Part shown: one piece after another, positions 9,436 through 17,057 of the stretch
Numbering within the stretch: the stretch's first letter is position 1
Layout of the letters: every line of letters starts with the position of its first letter
Notes under the pieces: model-generated
What the model was told of the DNA's origin: nothing
Database searches by the model: none
What the model saw: only the letters and a program-made list of their open reading frames with translations
Translations under genes and position numbers: made by a program
Assembly (NCBI GenBank): GCA_019307815.1
Contig: JAFDIV010000001.1
Location: forward strand, 248,001-312,000
DNA length: 64,000 nucleotides
Direction: 5' to 3'
DNA from: Deltaproteobacteria bacterium
Lineage (GTDB): Bacteria > Desulfobacterota > DSM-4660 > Desulfatiglandales > Desulfatiglandaceae

Positions 9436-11273
9436 TTCGACCAAGTCGCAATTATCCCATATTTCAGGCAGACCTCTTTTCTGCCATAGCCATTCACTTT
9501 GCCCAGTTCATGAATGAAGTGGCAGATGAGCCCAGCCACGGGCTTTTCTTGGGTGCAGCCCTAGTCAGTCATGTAACAGGGCAAGGACATATTTGCCTTG
9601 ATCTTCGGTCCGTAGAAAACAGGGCCTTTTATGATCCCCTGGGCAATGTTCTGTGTTGGTGTCCTCCCTTGCCACGGTGGCGCAAGGAACTGATGGCAAG
9701 CGGAGTGGTTGGTCCTCCAGGCCAGTTTGCCCCTTTGATTTTGGATAAGCAGGACAGGCTTTACCTTTACCGCTACTGGGAATATGAGGATACCCTTGCA
9801 AGGAACCTGCTTCATAGAAGCCGGGGCGCTGTTGTGGTCCCAGACCCTGGGGCCTTGGGAAAGGTCTTGCTGCGCTACTTTCCATCGCAGGGCTCGGAGG
9901 CTATGGACTGGCAGGCCTTTGCGGCCTTTGTCTCGGTTACCAAGGGAATCTGTGTCATTTCAGGAGGGCCTGGCACGGGAAAGACCACGACGGTGTGCAA
10001 GATCCTGGGGCTGGCCCTTGAGTTGAGCGAATCTGCAAATTTGCGTATTGCCCTTGCAGCCCCTACTGGAAAGGCTGCTGCCAGGCTACAGGAGGCGGTA
10101 AAGGAACAGCGTGGAGGCCTTCCTACGAATGATGAAATCAAAAAGAGGATCCCCATTAAGGCAAGCACCATTCATCGCCTCCTGGGCCCTCGATCGGGCA
10201 CCCCTTACTTTATTCATAACAGGGAGAATCCCCTACCCATTGATCTTGTGGTGGTTGACGAGGCCTCCATGGTTGACTTACCCCTTATGGCTAAGCTATT
10301 TGAGGCCCTTCACCCTAATGCCCGTGTTATCCTTTTGGGGGATAAGGATCAACTGGCCTCTGTGGAAGCTGGGGCGGTGCTGGGAGATATCTGCAGTGAT
10401 TGGACAGTAAACACATTTTCAAAAGATATGAAAAATGCCTATGAAACAGTTATGGGGGGGCCCATATTGACCCTGACACATGGCTCCGAAGTGCCTGGCA
10501 TCCAAGACTGTGTTGTGCATCTACAAAAGAACTACCGATTTGATGAGCACAGTGGAATCGGGACCTTGGCTAGGGCAGTAAACCGTGGTGATGCCGGTGA
10601 GGTACTAGATATACTGAGAAGCCATCAATGGGATGATGTTCAATGGCAGCCTTTACCTAGCCCTGGGCTTCTGGCAAATGCCCTTGCCCGGCCCGTTATT
10701 GAGGGTTATGGACCTTTTCTAAGAAGCACTGATCCCCTGGAGCAGTTCCATCGGTTTGAGGCCTTTCGTGTCCTTTGTGCCATTCGGCAAGGCCCGTACG
10801 GTATCTTGAACCTAAACCGGCTGGTGGAGCGAATCCTGTGGAAAGAGGGGCTCATACTTCCAGGCCGAGGGATATATCCGGGGCTACCCATCTTGGTGAC
10901 CAAGAATGACTATGAATTGGGAATTTTCAATGGCGATGTGGGCATCGTAACAGAGGCAGCCAAAGGCGAGGTCAGGCTCAGGGTAACCTTTCGATCTCCA
11001 GATGGTGCACTGCGGAGCTATCATCCCTCAAGGTTGCCAGAGCATGAGACGGCCTATGCCATGTCTATTCACAAGAGCCAGGGTTCGGAGTTTGATGAGG
11101 TCCTGGTAATCCTACCGGATATGGACGTGCCCATTCTCACCCGGGAGCTGGTTTATACGGCCATTACAAGGGCCAGGAAAAGGGTAACCATCTGGTGCAC
11201 GGAGGAGACCTTGGACAGGGCTATCTCAAGAAGGATTCAAAGGTCATCGGGCCTTCGAGAGGCATTGTCATGA
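9432..11273 (+). CDS. recD: Exodeoxyribonuclease V subunit alpha (RecD helicase)
   Basis: At 613 residues this matches RecD (608 in E. coli). It is the 5'-3' SF1B motor of RecBCD. Motifs seen in order are Walker A (GGPGTGKTTT, near residue 178), LAAPTGKAAARL, Walker B (VVVDEASMVD), LLGDKDQLASVEAG, MSIHKSQGSEFDEV near the C-terminus, and YTAITRARKRV. Its ATG overlaps the recB stop by 4 bases and its own stop overlaps the sfsA start, so translation is probably coupled along the operon. The short N-terminal region typical of RecD and not of RecD2 is present. No odd features are seen. Confidence 0.95.
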   Translation: MIRPSRNYPIFQADLFSAIAIHFAQFMNEVADEPSHGLFLGAALVSHVTGQGHICLDLRSVENRAFYDPLGNVLCWCPPLPRWRKELMASGVVGPPGQFAPLILDKQDRLYLYRYWEYEDTLARNLLHRSRGAVVVPDPGALGKVLLRYFPSQGSEAMDWQAFAAFVSVTKGICVISGGPGTGKTTTVCKILGLALELSESANLRIALAAPTGKAAARLQEAVKEQRGGLPTNDEIKKRIPIKASTIHRLLGPRSGTPYFIHNRENPLPIDLVVVDEASMVDLPLMAKLFEALHPNARVILLGDKDQLASVEAGAVLGDICSDWTVNTFSKDMKNAYETVMGGPILTLTHGSEVPGIQDCVVHLQKNYRFDEHSGIGTLARAVNRGDAGEVLDILRSHQWDDVQWQPLPSPGLLANALARPVIEGYGPFLRSTDPLEQFHRFEAFRVLCAIRQGPYGILNLNRLVERILWKEGLILPGRGIYPGLPILVTKNDYELGIFNGDVGIVTEAAKGEVRLRVTFRSPDGALRSYHPSRLPEHETAYAMSIHKSQGSEFDEVLVILPDMDVPILTRELVYTAITRARKRVTIWCTEETLDRAISRRIQRSSGLREALS

Positions 11274-11992
11274 CGGTGACCAGAGGGGAGGGAGTGGCCA
11301 TTTATTGGCCGGAGCTTATAGAGGGAACCCTCGTTAAGCGGTACAAGCGCTTCATGGCGGATGTTAAGCTCCGCAATCATCATATGGTGACTGCACATTG
11401 TCCCAATTCCGGTAGCATGAGGGGCTGCTCGGGGCCTGGTAAGAAGGTCTACCTTTCTCGTCAGAATCGCCCCAAACGCCGCTTGAAATACACCTGGGAA
11501 ATGATTGATATGGGGACCTCCCTGGTAGGTGTCAACACGCTGATTCCCAATCGCCTTGTGAAAAAGGCCATCCAGGCCGGGGTCATTGAAGGGCTGGCAG
11601 GATACGAAGATCTACGCACAGAGGTCCCCTATGGCACACACTCCCGTGTGGATATCCTTTTGCAAAGAGACCAGGAGCTGTGTTATGTGGAGGTCAAGAA
11701 TTGCACCCTAGTGGAAAATGCCACGGCATTCTTTCCAGATGCTGTTACCACTCGTGGCCTGAGGCATCTAATGGAGCTTCAGGAAGAGCTGAAAAAGGGA
11801 CATAGGGCTGTCATGTTTTATCTGACCCAGAGGATGGATGCAGAATGCTTCGCCCCTGCGGATCATATTGATCCTGCCTATGGTAAAGAGTTGCGAAGGG
11901 CCCTTGAAAATGGAGTTGAGATTATTGCCTATGACGTGGTGGTGGATTTGGAAAAGATCCAATTAAACAGGTCCTTGCCTCTAAAGCTCTAA
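11270..11992 (+). CDS. sfsA: DNA/RNA nuclease SfsA
   Basis: This 240-residue protein belongs to the SfsA family. The start region (EGTLVKRYKRFMADVKL) is an OB-like nucleic-acid-binding part. The later region carries the PD-(D/E)XK-type core (RVDILL, then CYVEVKNCTL), followed by FPDAVTTRGLRHL, which is a family signature. SfsA was named for sugar fermentation stimulation in E. coli, and family members have since been described as binding or cleaving nucleic acid. The ATG at 11270 overlaps the recD stop (ATGA) with GAGAGG upstream. The upstream-extended frame from 11195 is simply recD sequence in another frame. Linkage to recCBD suggests a DNA-processing role, but this is inference. Confidence 0.92.
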   Translation: MTVTRGEGVAIYWPELIEGTLVKRYKRFMADVKLRNHHMVTAHCPNSGSMRGCSGPGKKVYLSRQNRPKRRLKYTWEMIDMGTSLVGVNTLIPNRLVKKAIQAGVIEGLAGYEDLRTEVPYGTHSRVDILLQRDQELCYVEVKNCTLVENATAFFPDAVTTRGLRHLMELQEELKKGHRAVMFYLTQRMDAECFAPADHIDPAYGKELRRALENGVEIIAYDVVVDLEKIQLNRSLPLKL

Positions 11993-12066
11993 GCCCTTTA
12001 TCAACCATTGAATTTCCAATGCCCCTTTAACCCTCAACAGCCGGGCACATTTTAGTAAACCTTCCT

Positions 12067-12555
12067 CTAATCCGGTTCAGAGGGTTGCATGGTTTGACCT
12101 GAACCATATGACCGAGAACTGTCCGCCTCGGGGGCAGAGGATATCATCTGGTAGATCTGGAGTAATCGGTTACCCAGGATGCCAGAAAGTTTTTTAAAGA
12201 ATATGAGTCCGTTAATGGGATCCTTGTCCAAGATCTCTTGCAGCTTGGTTTTTTCCATACGCAACAGCCTGGTTTCTTCCATGCATTGGGCAGATGCGGA
12301 GTAGTACTTACGACCCAAAAGGCTTGACCATCCAAAGGCCTCACCTGGTTTGCTCACCACGTATACGGAATGGCCGTCTTCTCCGATGGTCAACCTTATG
12401 CGACCTTTTAGCAGGATATAAAAATAATCTGCAGGGTCTCCTTGGCCGAATATCACCGCTCCTTCAGGGATTGTCTCACGGGCAGTGATATCCAGTACCC
12501 TTTTTACAAAATCCCGAGCCATGCCAGGGAATAAATCCATTTGCTGGATAAACAT
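12067..12555 (-). CDS. CRP-like cyclic-nucleotide-binding-fold protein without DNA-binding domain
   Basis: This 162-residue protein contains one cNMP-binding beta-roll (GAVIFGQGDPADYFYILLKGRIRLT, shown here as one family strand pattern, around residues 37-60) and a C-terminal helix; no helix-turn-helix follows. The phosphate-binding cassette reads FGWSSLLG with tyrosines where the phosphate-contacting Arg is expected, so classical cAMP or cGMP binding is doubtful. It may be a redox, ligand or protein-protein sensor. The tail is low in complexity and rich in Ser. It is transcribed away from the GIY-YIG gene. The upstream DNA has a good promoter candidate and a strong hairpin in the predicted leader (separate entries). 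Confidence 0.8.
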   Translation of the reverse strand: MFIQQMDLFPGMARDFVKRVLDITARETIPEGAVIFGQGDPADYFYILLKGRIRLTIGEDGHSVYVVSKPGEAFGWSSLLGRKYYSASAQCMEETRLLRMEKTKLQEILDKDPINGLIFFKKLSGILGNRLLQIYQMISSAPEADSSRSYGSGQTMQPSEPD

Positions 12556-12663
12556 GATGTGCCCTCCTTTCTGCTCCCCAGATTTTGCCCCATTTCTTTT
12601 ACAAAAGGCACTTGGGAGAGAAGCTGAGAGGGTTAGCAGCAGGGTGAAAAATAGGCAAAGATT

Positions 12664-12731
12664 GGTGTGCTCCTCCAGCGGCGCAGGGTGCTTTGCCCCA
12701 CCGGAGGCTTATATGGGCATTTTGGCATACC
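12664..12731 (-). ncRNA. Predicted structured leader RNA of the CRP-like gene
   Basis: On the minus strand, bases 12707 to 12672 form a 13-position stem (12 pairs including two G-U, one G-G mismatch) around a 10-base loop. Flanking bases 12731-12725 and 12670-12664 can add 6 of 7 more pairs. The opposite strand pairs less well because the G-U pairs become A-C, so the structure favours minus-strand transcription. No U-tract follows, which argues against a terminator. It does not match a riboswitch class I recognise. It lies between a promoter candidate and the gene at 12067-12555. Confidence 0.4.
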
Positions 12732-12793
12732 CAAAGAGAAGGGTAGATAAATTTTTTCTATCTGGACGCATGATGATAACCTGTTTATAAAAT

Positions 12794-12821
12794 ATTTTAC
12801 CATTACAGGGTCTTTTTGCAA
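12794..12821 (-). promoter_or_regulatory. Sigma70-type promoter candidate for the CRP-like gene
   Basis: On the minus strand the -35 box is TTGCAA (12821-12816), the spacer is 16 bases and the -10 box is TAAAAT (12799-12794), five of six matches to consensus. The start of transcription would fall near 12787, giving a leader of roughly 230 bases before the CRP-like gene. The rest of the 12556-12892 gap shows nothing else coding. Confidence 0.45.
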
Positions 12822-12892
12822 ATCCTTTAATGTGCGTTTTGCATTAATTGCATGCCGGGGGAATAAAGGATTGTCCCCAGGGATAGCCACAG

Positions 12893-13387
12893 ATGAACAA
12901 GAGGCGTATGGATATAATACACACTGGCAAGATATCGGATAATAAAGGGGCCTATATTCTTGGGTTTCGGTTGGCAAAGGGTGAACCTATTAGGATCGGG
13001 AAACTAGGTAATTTCCATTTCAAGGAGGGTTTTTACCTTTATGTGGGAAGTGCCTTGGGGCCAGGTGGACTTGCTGCAAGAGTGAGGCGTCACCTGAGGA
13101 TGACCAAGCCCTTCAGATGGCACATCGACTATTTCCGTCCCAAGGCCCAATTGACAACAATATGGTTCGCTGAAGGCATGAAGAGGTTCGAGTGTGCCTG
13201 GGCCTCTGCCCTTGACCGATGGGCCTTTACCTCATGTCCTGTGAAGGGTTTCGGTGCCTCAGATTGTTCATGTACCTCCCATTTCTTTTATGTACATGTG
13301 GCCATCACCCCGGCGGAGCTTAACCATTTGCTTATAGGATATCTTTGGGCCTGCTCCCACATCCCCATAAACACTATTTTTATATGA
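12893..13387 (+). CDS. GIY-YIG family protein (DUF123 type)
   Basis: The 164-residue product begins its conserved part with GAYILGFRL and continues with FKEGFYLYVGSALGPGGLAARVRRH, read here across residues 41-66 with the GFYLYVGS core. Then come HWHIDYF-like (RWHIDYF) and GFGASDCSC followed by SHFFY near the end. These are the marks of the DUF123 branch of GIY-YIG nucleases, which also occurs fused to endonuclease III in some organisms. Substrate in bacteria is not established. The ATG at 12893 has AGGGA upstream; a second in-frame ATG at 12908 is possible. A C-terminal tail of about 30 residues is not recognised. Confidence 0.82.
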   Translation: MNKRRMDIIHTGKISDNKGAYILGFRLAKGEPIRIGKLGNFHFKEGFYLYVGSALGPGGLAARVRRHLRMTKPFRWHIDYFRPKAQLTTIWFAEGMKRFECAWASALDRWAFTSCPVKGFGASDCSCTSHFFYVHVAITPAELNHLLIGYLWACSHIPINTIFI

Positions 13388-13478
13388 CATTATCATTCTT
13401 TTCAATTTAAAGGAATTGTATTAAGTTGCTTTTCAAATACTAAACATCCACCCTCTAAAACATATTCTCTTTTGCCCA

Positions 13479-15239
13479 ATGCCTGATCGATCACATCACA
13501 GCCTCCCACAAAAGCTCAGACGCTATCGTATTGATGAACGTCTTTACACCCTCATTATAGCTGCGATTATAGGTCTGCTGAGTGGGTATGGGGCTGTCCT
13601 TTTCCGGTTTGTCATAAAAATGGCTCAATACGTGTTTTACCGTAGCACAGAGGATATCTTGAACTTTGCCCATACCCTTCCACCCTTTGCCATTGTGGTC
13701 ATTCCGGCACTTGGGGGCCTGCTTGTGGGGCTGATTGTCCATTTCGGGGCAAGGGAGGCAAAGGGCCATGGTGTACCAGAGGTTATGGAGGCCGTTGCCT
13801 TGCGGGACGGTCGGATGCGAAAGCGGGTGGCAGGTGTCAAAATACTGGCCTCTGCCATTTGTATAGGCTCGGGTGGATCTGTGGGGCGTGAAGGCCCCAT
13901 CGTGCAAATCGGTTCTTCCCTTGCCTCCACGGTTTCCCAGGTCTTGGATATAGCCAGGGTCCACCAAAGAACCATGGTAGGCTGCGGGGCAGCAGCCGGG
14001 ATTGCGGCAACCTTCAATGCCCCCATTGCCGGTGTGCTTTTTGCCTTGGAGGTGCTTTTGGGGGATTTCGGCCTGGCCTCTTTTTCACCGGTGGTGCTTT
14101 CATCCGTGACAGCCACCACCATATCAAGGCATTATTTTGGGGATTTTCCCGCCTTTATCATACCCGGGTATACATTGAATTCCCTTTGGGAATTCGGGAT
14201 TTACCCATTCCTAGGGGTGATGGCGGGTCTGGTGGCCCTCCTTTTCATCATTACACTGTACAAGGCAGAGGATCTTTTTGAGCTGCTTCCTATCCCGGAA
14301 TGGCTGAAGCCCGCCCTGGGAGGCCTCATCCTTGGCCTGGTCCTTTCCAAATGGCCTCACGTCTTTGGGGTGGGCTATGGGGCCATTAACAAGGCGCTTC
14401 TCAACAATCTGCCCGGACTGTTCCTGTGCCTGCTCATTTTTCTCAAGATCGCCGCTACCTCCATTACCCTCGGCTCAGGGGGCTCAGGGGGGATTTTTGC
14501 GCCTTCCCTGTTCATAGGGGCCATGACAGGAGGTTTTTTTGGGTGGATTGCAAACAGCCTTTTCCCCGGGATTCCTGCATCCCCAGGGGCCTATGCCCTT
14601 GTGGGCATGGGTGCGGTTGTGGCCGGAACCACCCATGCTCCCATCACAGCTATACTCATCATTTTTGAGATGAGTGGCAATTACAAGATTATCCTCCCCA
14701 TGATGATCACCTGCATCTTGAGCACCATTATCACCGTGTCATTCAAAAAGGGCTCCATTTACACCATCAAATTGCTAAGAAGGGGGGTGGACATTGCAGG
14801 GGGTATGGAGCAAAATATCCTGCGCACTCTTAAGGTGGGACAGTTCATGACAAGGGATGTGCCAGTGGTGGGAGAATCCATGAAACTCATTGACCTCATC
14901 AATACCTTTAAGAGGATGGATGTGTCCTATTTGCACGTGGTCGATGGCAACGGTGATCTGTCTGGTATCATCTCGTTTAGGGATGTAAGGCCCCTGTTGC
15001 AGGAAGAGGCCCTGCACCATCTTGTGGTGGCTAGGGATGTGGCCACCACTGATCTGGTAACAGTCACCCCTGATGAGAATATCTTAACTGCCTTTCAGAT
15101 GATGAGTGACAGTGGCATATCCCAACTGCCAGTGGTGTCCGAGGAAAACGGGAAAAAACTGGTGGGCACACTGAGGGACAAGGACATTATGGCTGCCTAT
15201 GATAAGGCAGTGATACGACATGAGATTGAGGGACTGTAA
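13479..15239 (+). CDS. ClC-family chloride channel/transporter with C-terminal CBS pair
   Basis: This 586-residue inner-membrane protein has the ClC core (about residues 20-430) and two CBS domains (about 450-586). Selectivity motifs are GHGVPEV, GSVGREGP with gating Glu138, and GSGGSGGIFAPSLF. After FNAPIAGVLF the sequence is ALEVLL, which puts Glu191 at the E202 position and Val192 at the E203 (inner proton glutamate) position of E. coli ClC. Known Cl-/H+ exchangers usually keep that Glu and many channels have Val, so passive conduction is possible. The CBS pair probably gates it with nucleotides. The ATG at 13479 has no strong ribosome binding site, so the start is less certain. Confidence 0.9.
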   Translation: MPDRSHHSLPQKLRRYRIDERLYTLIIAAIIGLLSGYGAVLFRFVIKMAQYVFYRSTEDILNFAHTLPPFAIVVIPALGGLLVGLIVHFGAREAKGHGVPEVMEAVALRDGRMRKRVAGVKILASAICIGSGGSVGREGPIVQIGSSLASTVSQVLDIARVHQRTMVGCGAAAGIAATFNAPIAGVLFALEVLLGDFGLASFSPVVLSSVTATTISRHYFGDFPAFIIPGYTLNSLWEFGIYPFLGVMAGLVALLFIITLYKAEDLFELLPIPEWLKPALGGLILGLVLSKWPHVFGVGYGAINKALLNNLPGLFLCLLIFLKIAATSITLGSGGSGGIFAPSLFIGAMTGGFFGWIANSLFPGIPASPGAYALVGMGAVVAGTTHAPITAILIIFEMSGNYKIILPMMITCILSTIITVSFKKGSIYTIKLLRRGVDIAGGMEQNILRTLKVGQFMTRDVPVVGESMKLIDLINTFKRMDVSYLHVVDGNGDLSGIISFRDVRPLLQEEALHHLVVARDVATTDLVTVTPDENILTAFQMMSDSGISQLPVVSEENGKKLVGTLRDKDIMAAYDKAVIRHEIEGL

Positions 15240-15453
15240 TTATTATGGGCCCAAGGGCTTCACAAAAGCCCCCCACCGTGCTTCTTGGCCTTCCAAATGA
15301 TTGTTCCAAACTAAGGGTCTATTGATCGTTGCCTGAAAATCTTGGCCGCAACCTCTTGCCAAAAATTCCCTTTTGTTTTGATCCCCTTGACCAGGGGCCG
15401 ATATGTCCTCATGAGCCTCGGATCGGACCGCCAAAAGGGATAAGGAATTCCTC

Positions 15454-16044
15454 CTAGTAGCCGTATAAAAAAAGGGCTTCTAAAATAAGGAAGACTACCG
15501 CTGCCAGCAATCCCAGGATTTGGATAGGAGTGGCAAAATAACCCAGCGCTGCTATCAATGCGGTGGCTGCTGCAGGGGGGTGTATGCAACGCATGAGAAT
15601 CATCAAGACGGCCATAGCGCCGGTGGAGATGGCTATTACCACAATGCGATGCCAGTTCATGACCTGGGGATCTAGCAACCCGGAATGGGGCCAAAGCAGC
15701 ACGCAAAGCCTCAGACTAAGTATGCCTATGGCAACACCTAGGCCATGAGAGAGCAGTACGCTTCTCGGGCTCGCTGTGACAGCCATGGCGGTATAAAATA
15801 AGATAAATGCAGATGGGGCCAGGGGCGAGAACAAAAGAGGAAGCTTGGCCAGATAGGCAGCTACTGTTATGATCCCAAGGGCGGCTGTGGCGGCGGTTAA
15901 TACGAAGATGATGATAACAACCCGGGCATTTTCCAGGCGATTTATGACATAGACCATTTGCAGCCGGGAAAAAAAGGCCACAACTCGAAAAAGAAGGCTT
16001 TGTTGAGGCCTTACTTTCTCATAAGGCCCTACGTTGTTCGCCAT
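15454..16044 (-). CDS. HPP family integral membrane protein
   Basis: The 196-residue product has about four to five hydrophobic segments. It carries the family signature CIHPPAAATALIAALG near residue 155 and the companion PLAPSAFILFYTAMA stretch near residue 75. HPP proteins are membrane proteins of which some plant and cyanobacterial members take part in nitrite transport; the role in deltaproteobacteria is unknown. Its start lies inside the end of the HDOD gene (26-base overlap), so the two are very likely co-transcribed. The 15240-15453 gap downstream contains no convincing gene. Confidence 0.86.
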   Translation of the reverse strand: MANNVGPYEKVRPQQSLLFRVVAFFSRLQMVYVINRLENARVVIIIFVLTAATAALGIITVAAYLAKLPLLFSPLAPSAFILFYTAMAVTASPRSVLLSHGLGVAIGILSLRLCVLLWPHSGLLDPQVMNWHRIVVIAISTGAMAVLMILMRCIHPPAAATALIAALGYFATPIQILGLLAAVVFLILEALFLYGY

Positions 16045-16987
16045 CCTTTTCCACCTCTACCAGGTTTTCTATCTGGTCCATAAGATACTCGGCCTTTGCA
16101 TGTGAAAGGCCAAACAGGGATAAGATCTCATGGAATGTTTCCTTCGCATCTTGGATACCTTGTTGTACTTCAGGGGTCTCAAGATATAGCCGATCGTGAG
16201 CTTCTGCAAGCATGCGCCATATGCGCTCGACATCAGGCTTGAGCACACTAGCACAAAGACAACCGATACTGATAGGGAGTGCAAGGGTGTTTTGAAGCTC
16301 GGCATCCACAATTCTCTCCCAGGACAGATTGTGGGCGCCGATATAGCAGATCATCTCTTCAGGAAAGCCCCAATAATTGACGATCCAGGCGCCTGCCTGT
16401 CCGTGGTCCCATCCGAATTGTTCTCGTTCAATCTCTGAGGGGCGTCTTGGGCTGTTTTTCCATTCCTCAATGATGGGTGCATAGTACTCGCCCCAGGCAG
16501 TCAAAAGCACAGGAATGGCCACATCAGCAAGGATCGTGGCCGTAAAGACATCATCCATATAGTTCATGAATCTCTTTTTGGATAAGGAACGGGCAATAAT
16601 GGCCTTAAGCAGCGAATCGGTCCAAAATGCCTGATGATCAAATAAGTCTCCTTTTGGAATAGGAACAGCTTCCATGGTGGCATAGGCGAGAACAATGGAC
16701 TTCACCTGACGAAATCCCAGGAGAGTAACCACATGTCTGACGTTGGTGGCGGGTTTGCGAAGTCGAAAGAGGGGGGAATTGGCCGTCTTTATGAGCTTTG
16801 AGGCCAGGCCTGTCTCCGAGGAGATAAGTTTTACGAGCCTGTCAACATCTGGTTCTTCCTGATTCAATTCACTGATGAGCCAGGTGACGGCCGCAGGTAG
16901 GGGCGGGATATCCACATCCTTGAACATGGAAACAAAATGTCCCTTGGCAATGGCAGCATGCCGCCTGATTTTTGACAAAATTCCCAT
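16019..16987 (-). CDS. HDOD domain signalling protein
   Basis: This 322-residue protein carries an HDOD domain from about residue 20 to 230. Typical strings are IPPLPAAVTWLISEL, SSETGLASKLIKTANSPLF and VVTLLGFRQVKSIVL, followed by a degenerate HD-like region (FGWDHGQAGAWIVNYW). HDOD proteins are non-catalytic relatives of HD hydrolases that act as scaffolds in bacterial signalling, often with cyclic-di-GMP systems. No receiver, GGDEF or EAL domain is attached. The gene overlaps the HPP membrane gene downstream, which hints at a shared process. It is divergent from the EndoQ-UvrD gene. Confidence 0.86.
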   Translation of the reverse strand: MGILSKIRRHAAIAKGHFVSMFKDVDIPPLPAAVTWLISELNQEEPDVDRLVKLISSETGLASKLIKTANSPLFRLRKPATNVRHVVTLLGFRQVKSIVLAYATMEAVPIPKGDLFDHQAFWTDSLLKAIIARSLSKKRFMNYMDDVFTATILADVAIPVLLTAWGEYYAPIIEEWKNSPRRPSEIEREQFGWDHGQAGAWIVNYWGFPEEMICYIGAHNLSWERIVDAELQNTLALPISIGCLCASVLKPDVERIWRMLAEAHDRLYLETPEVQQGIQDAKETFHEILSLFGLSHAKAEYLMDQIENLVEVEKDGEQRRAL

Positions 16988-17057
16988 TTACTGAGCAACT
17001 CCTTGCTGAAGACGACCATCTTTATTTATTTTGTTATCGGTCCCATGGCGGGTTGAC

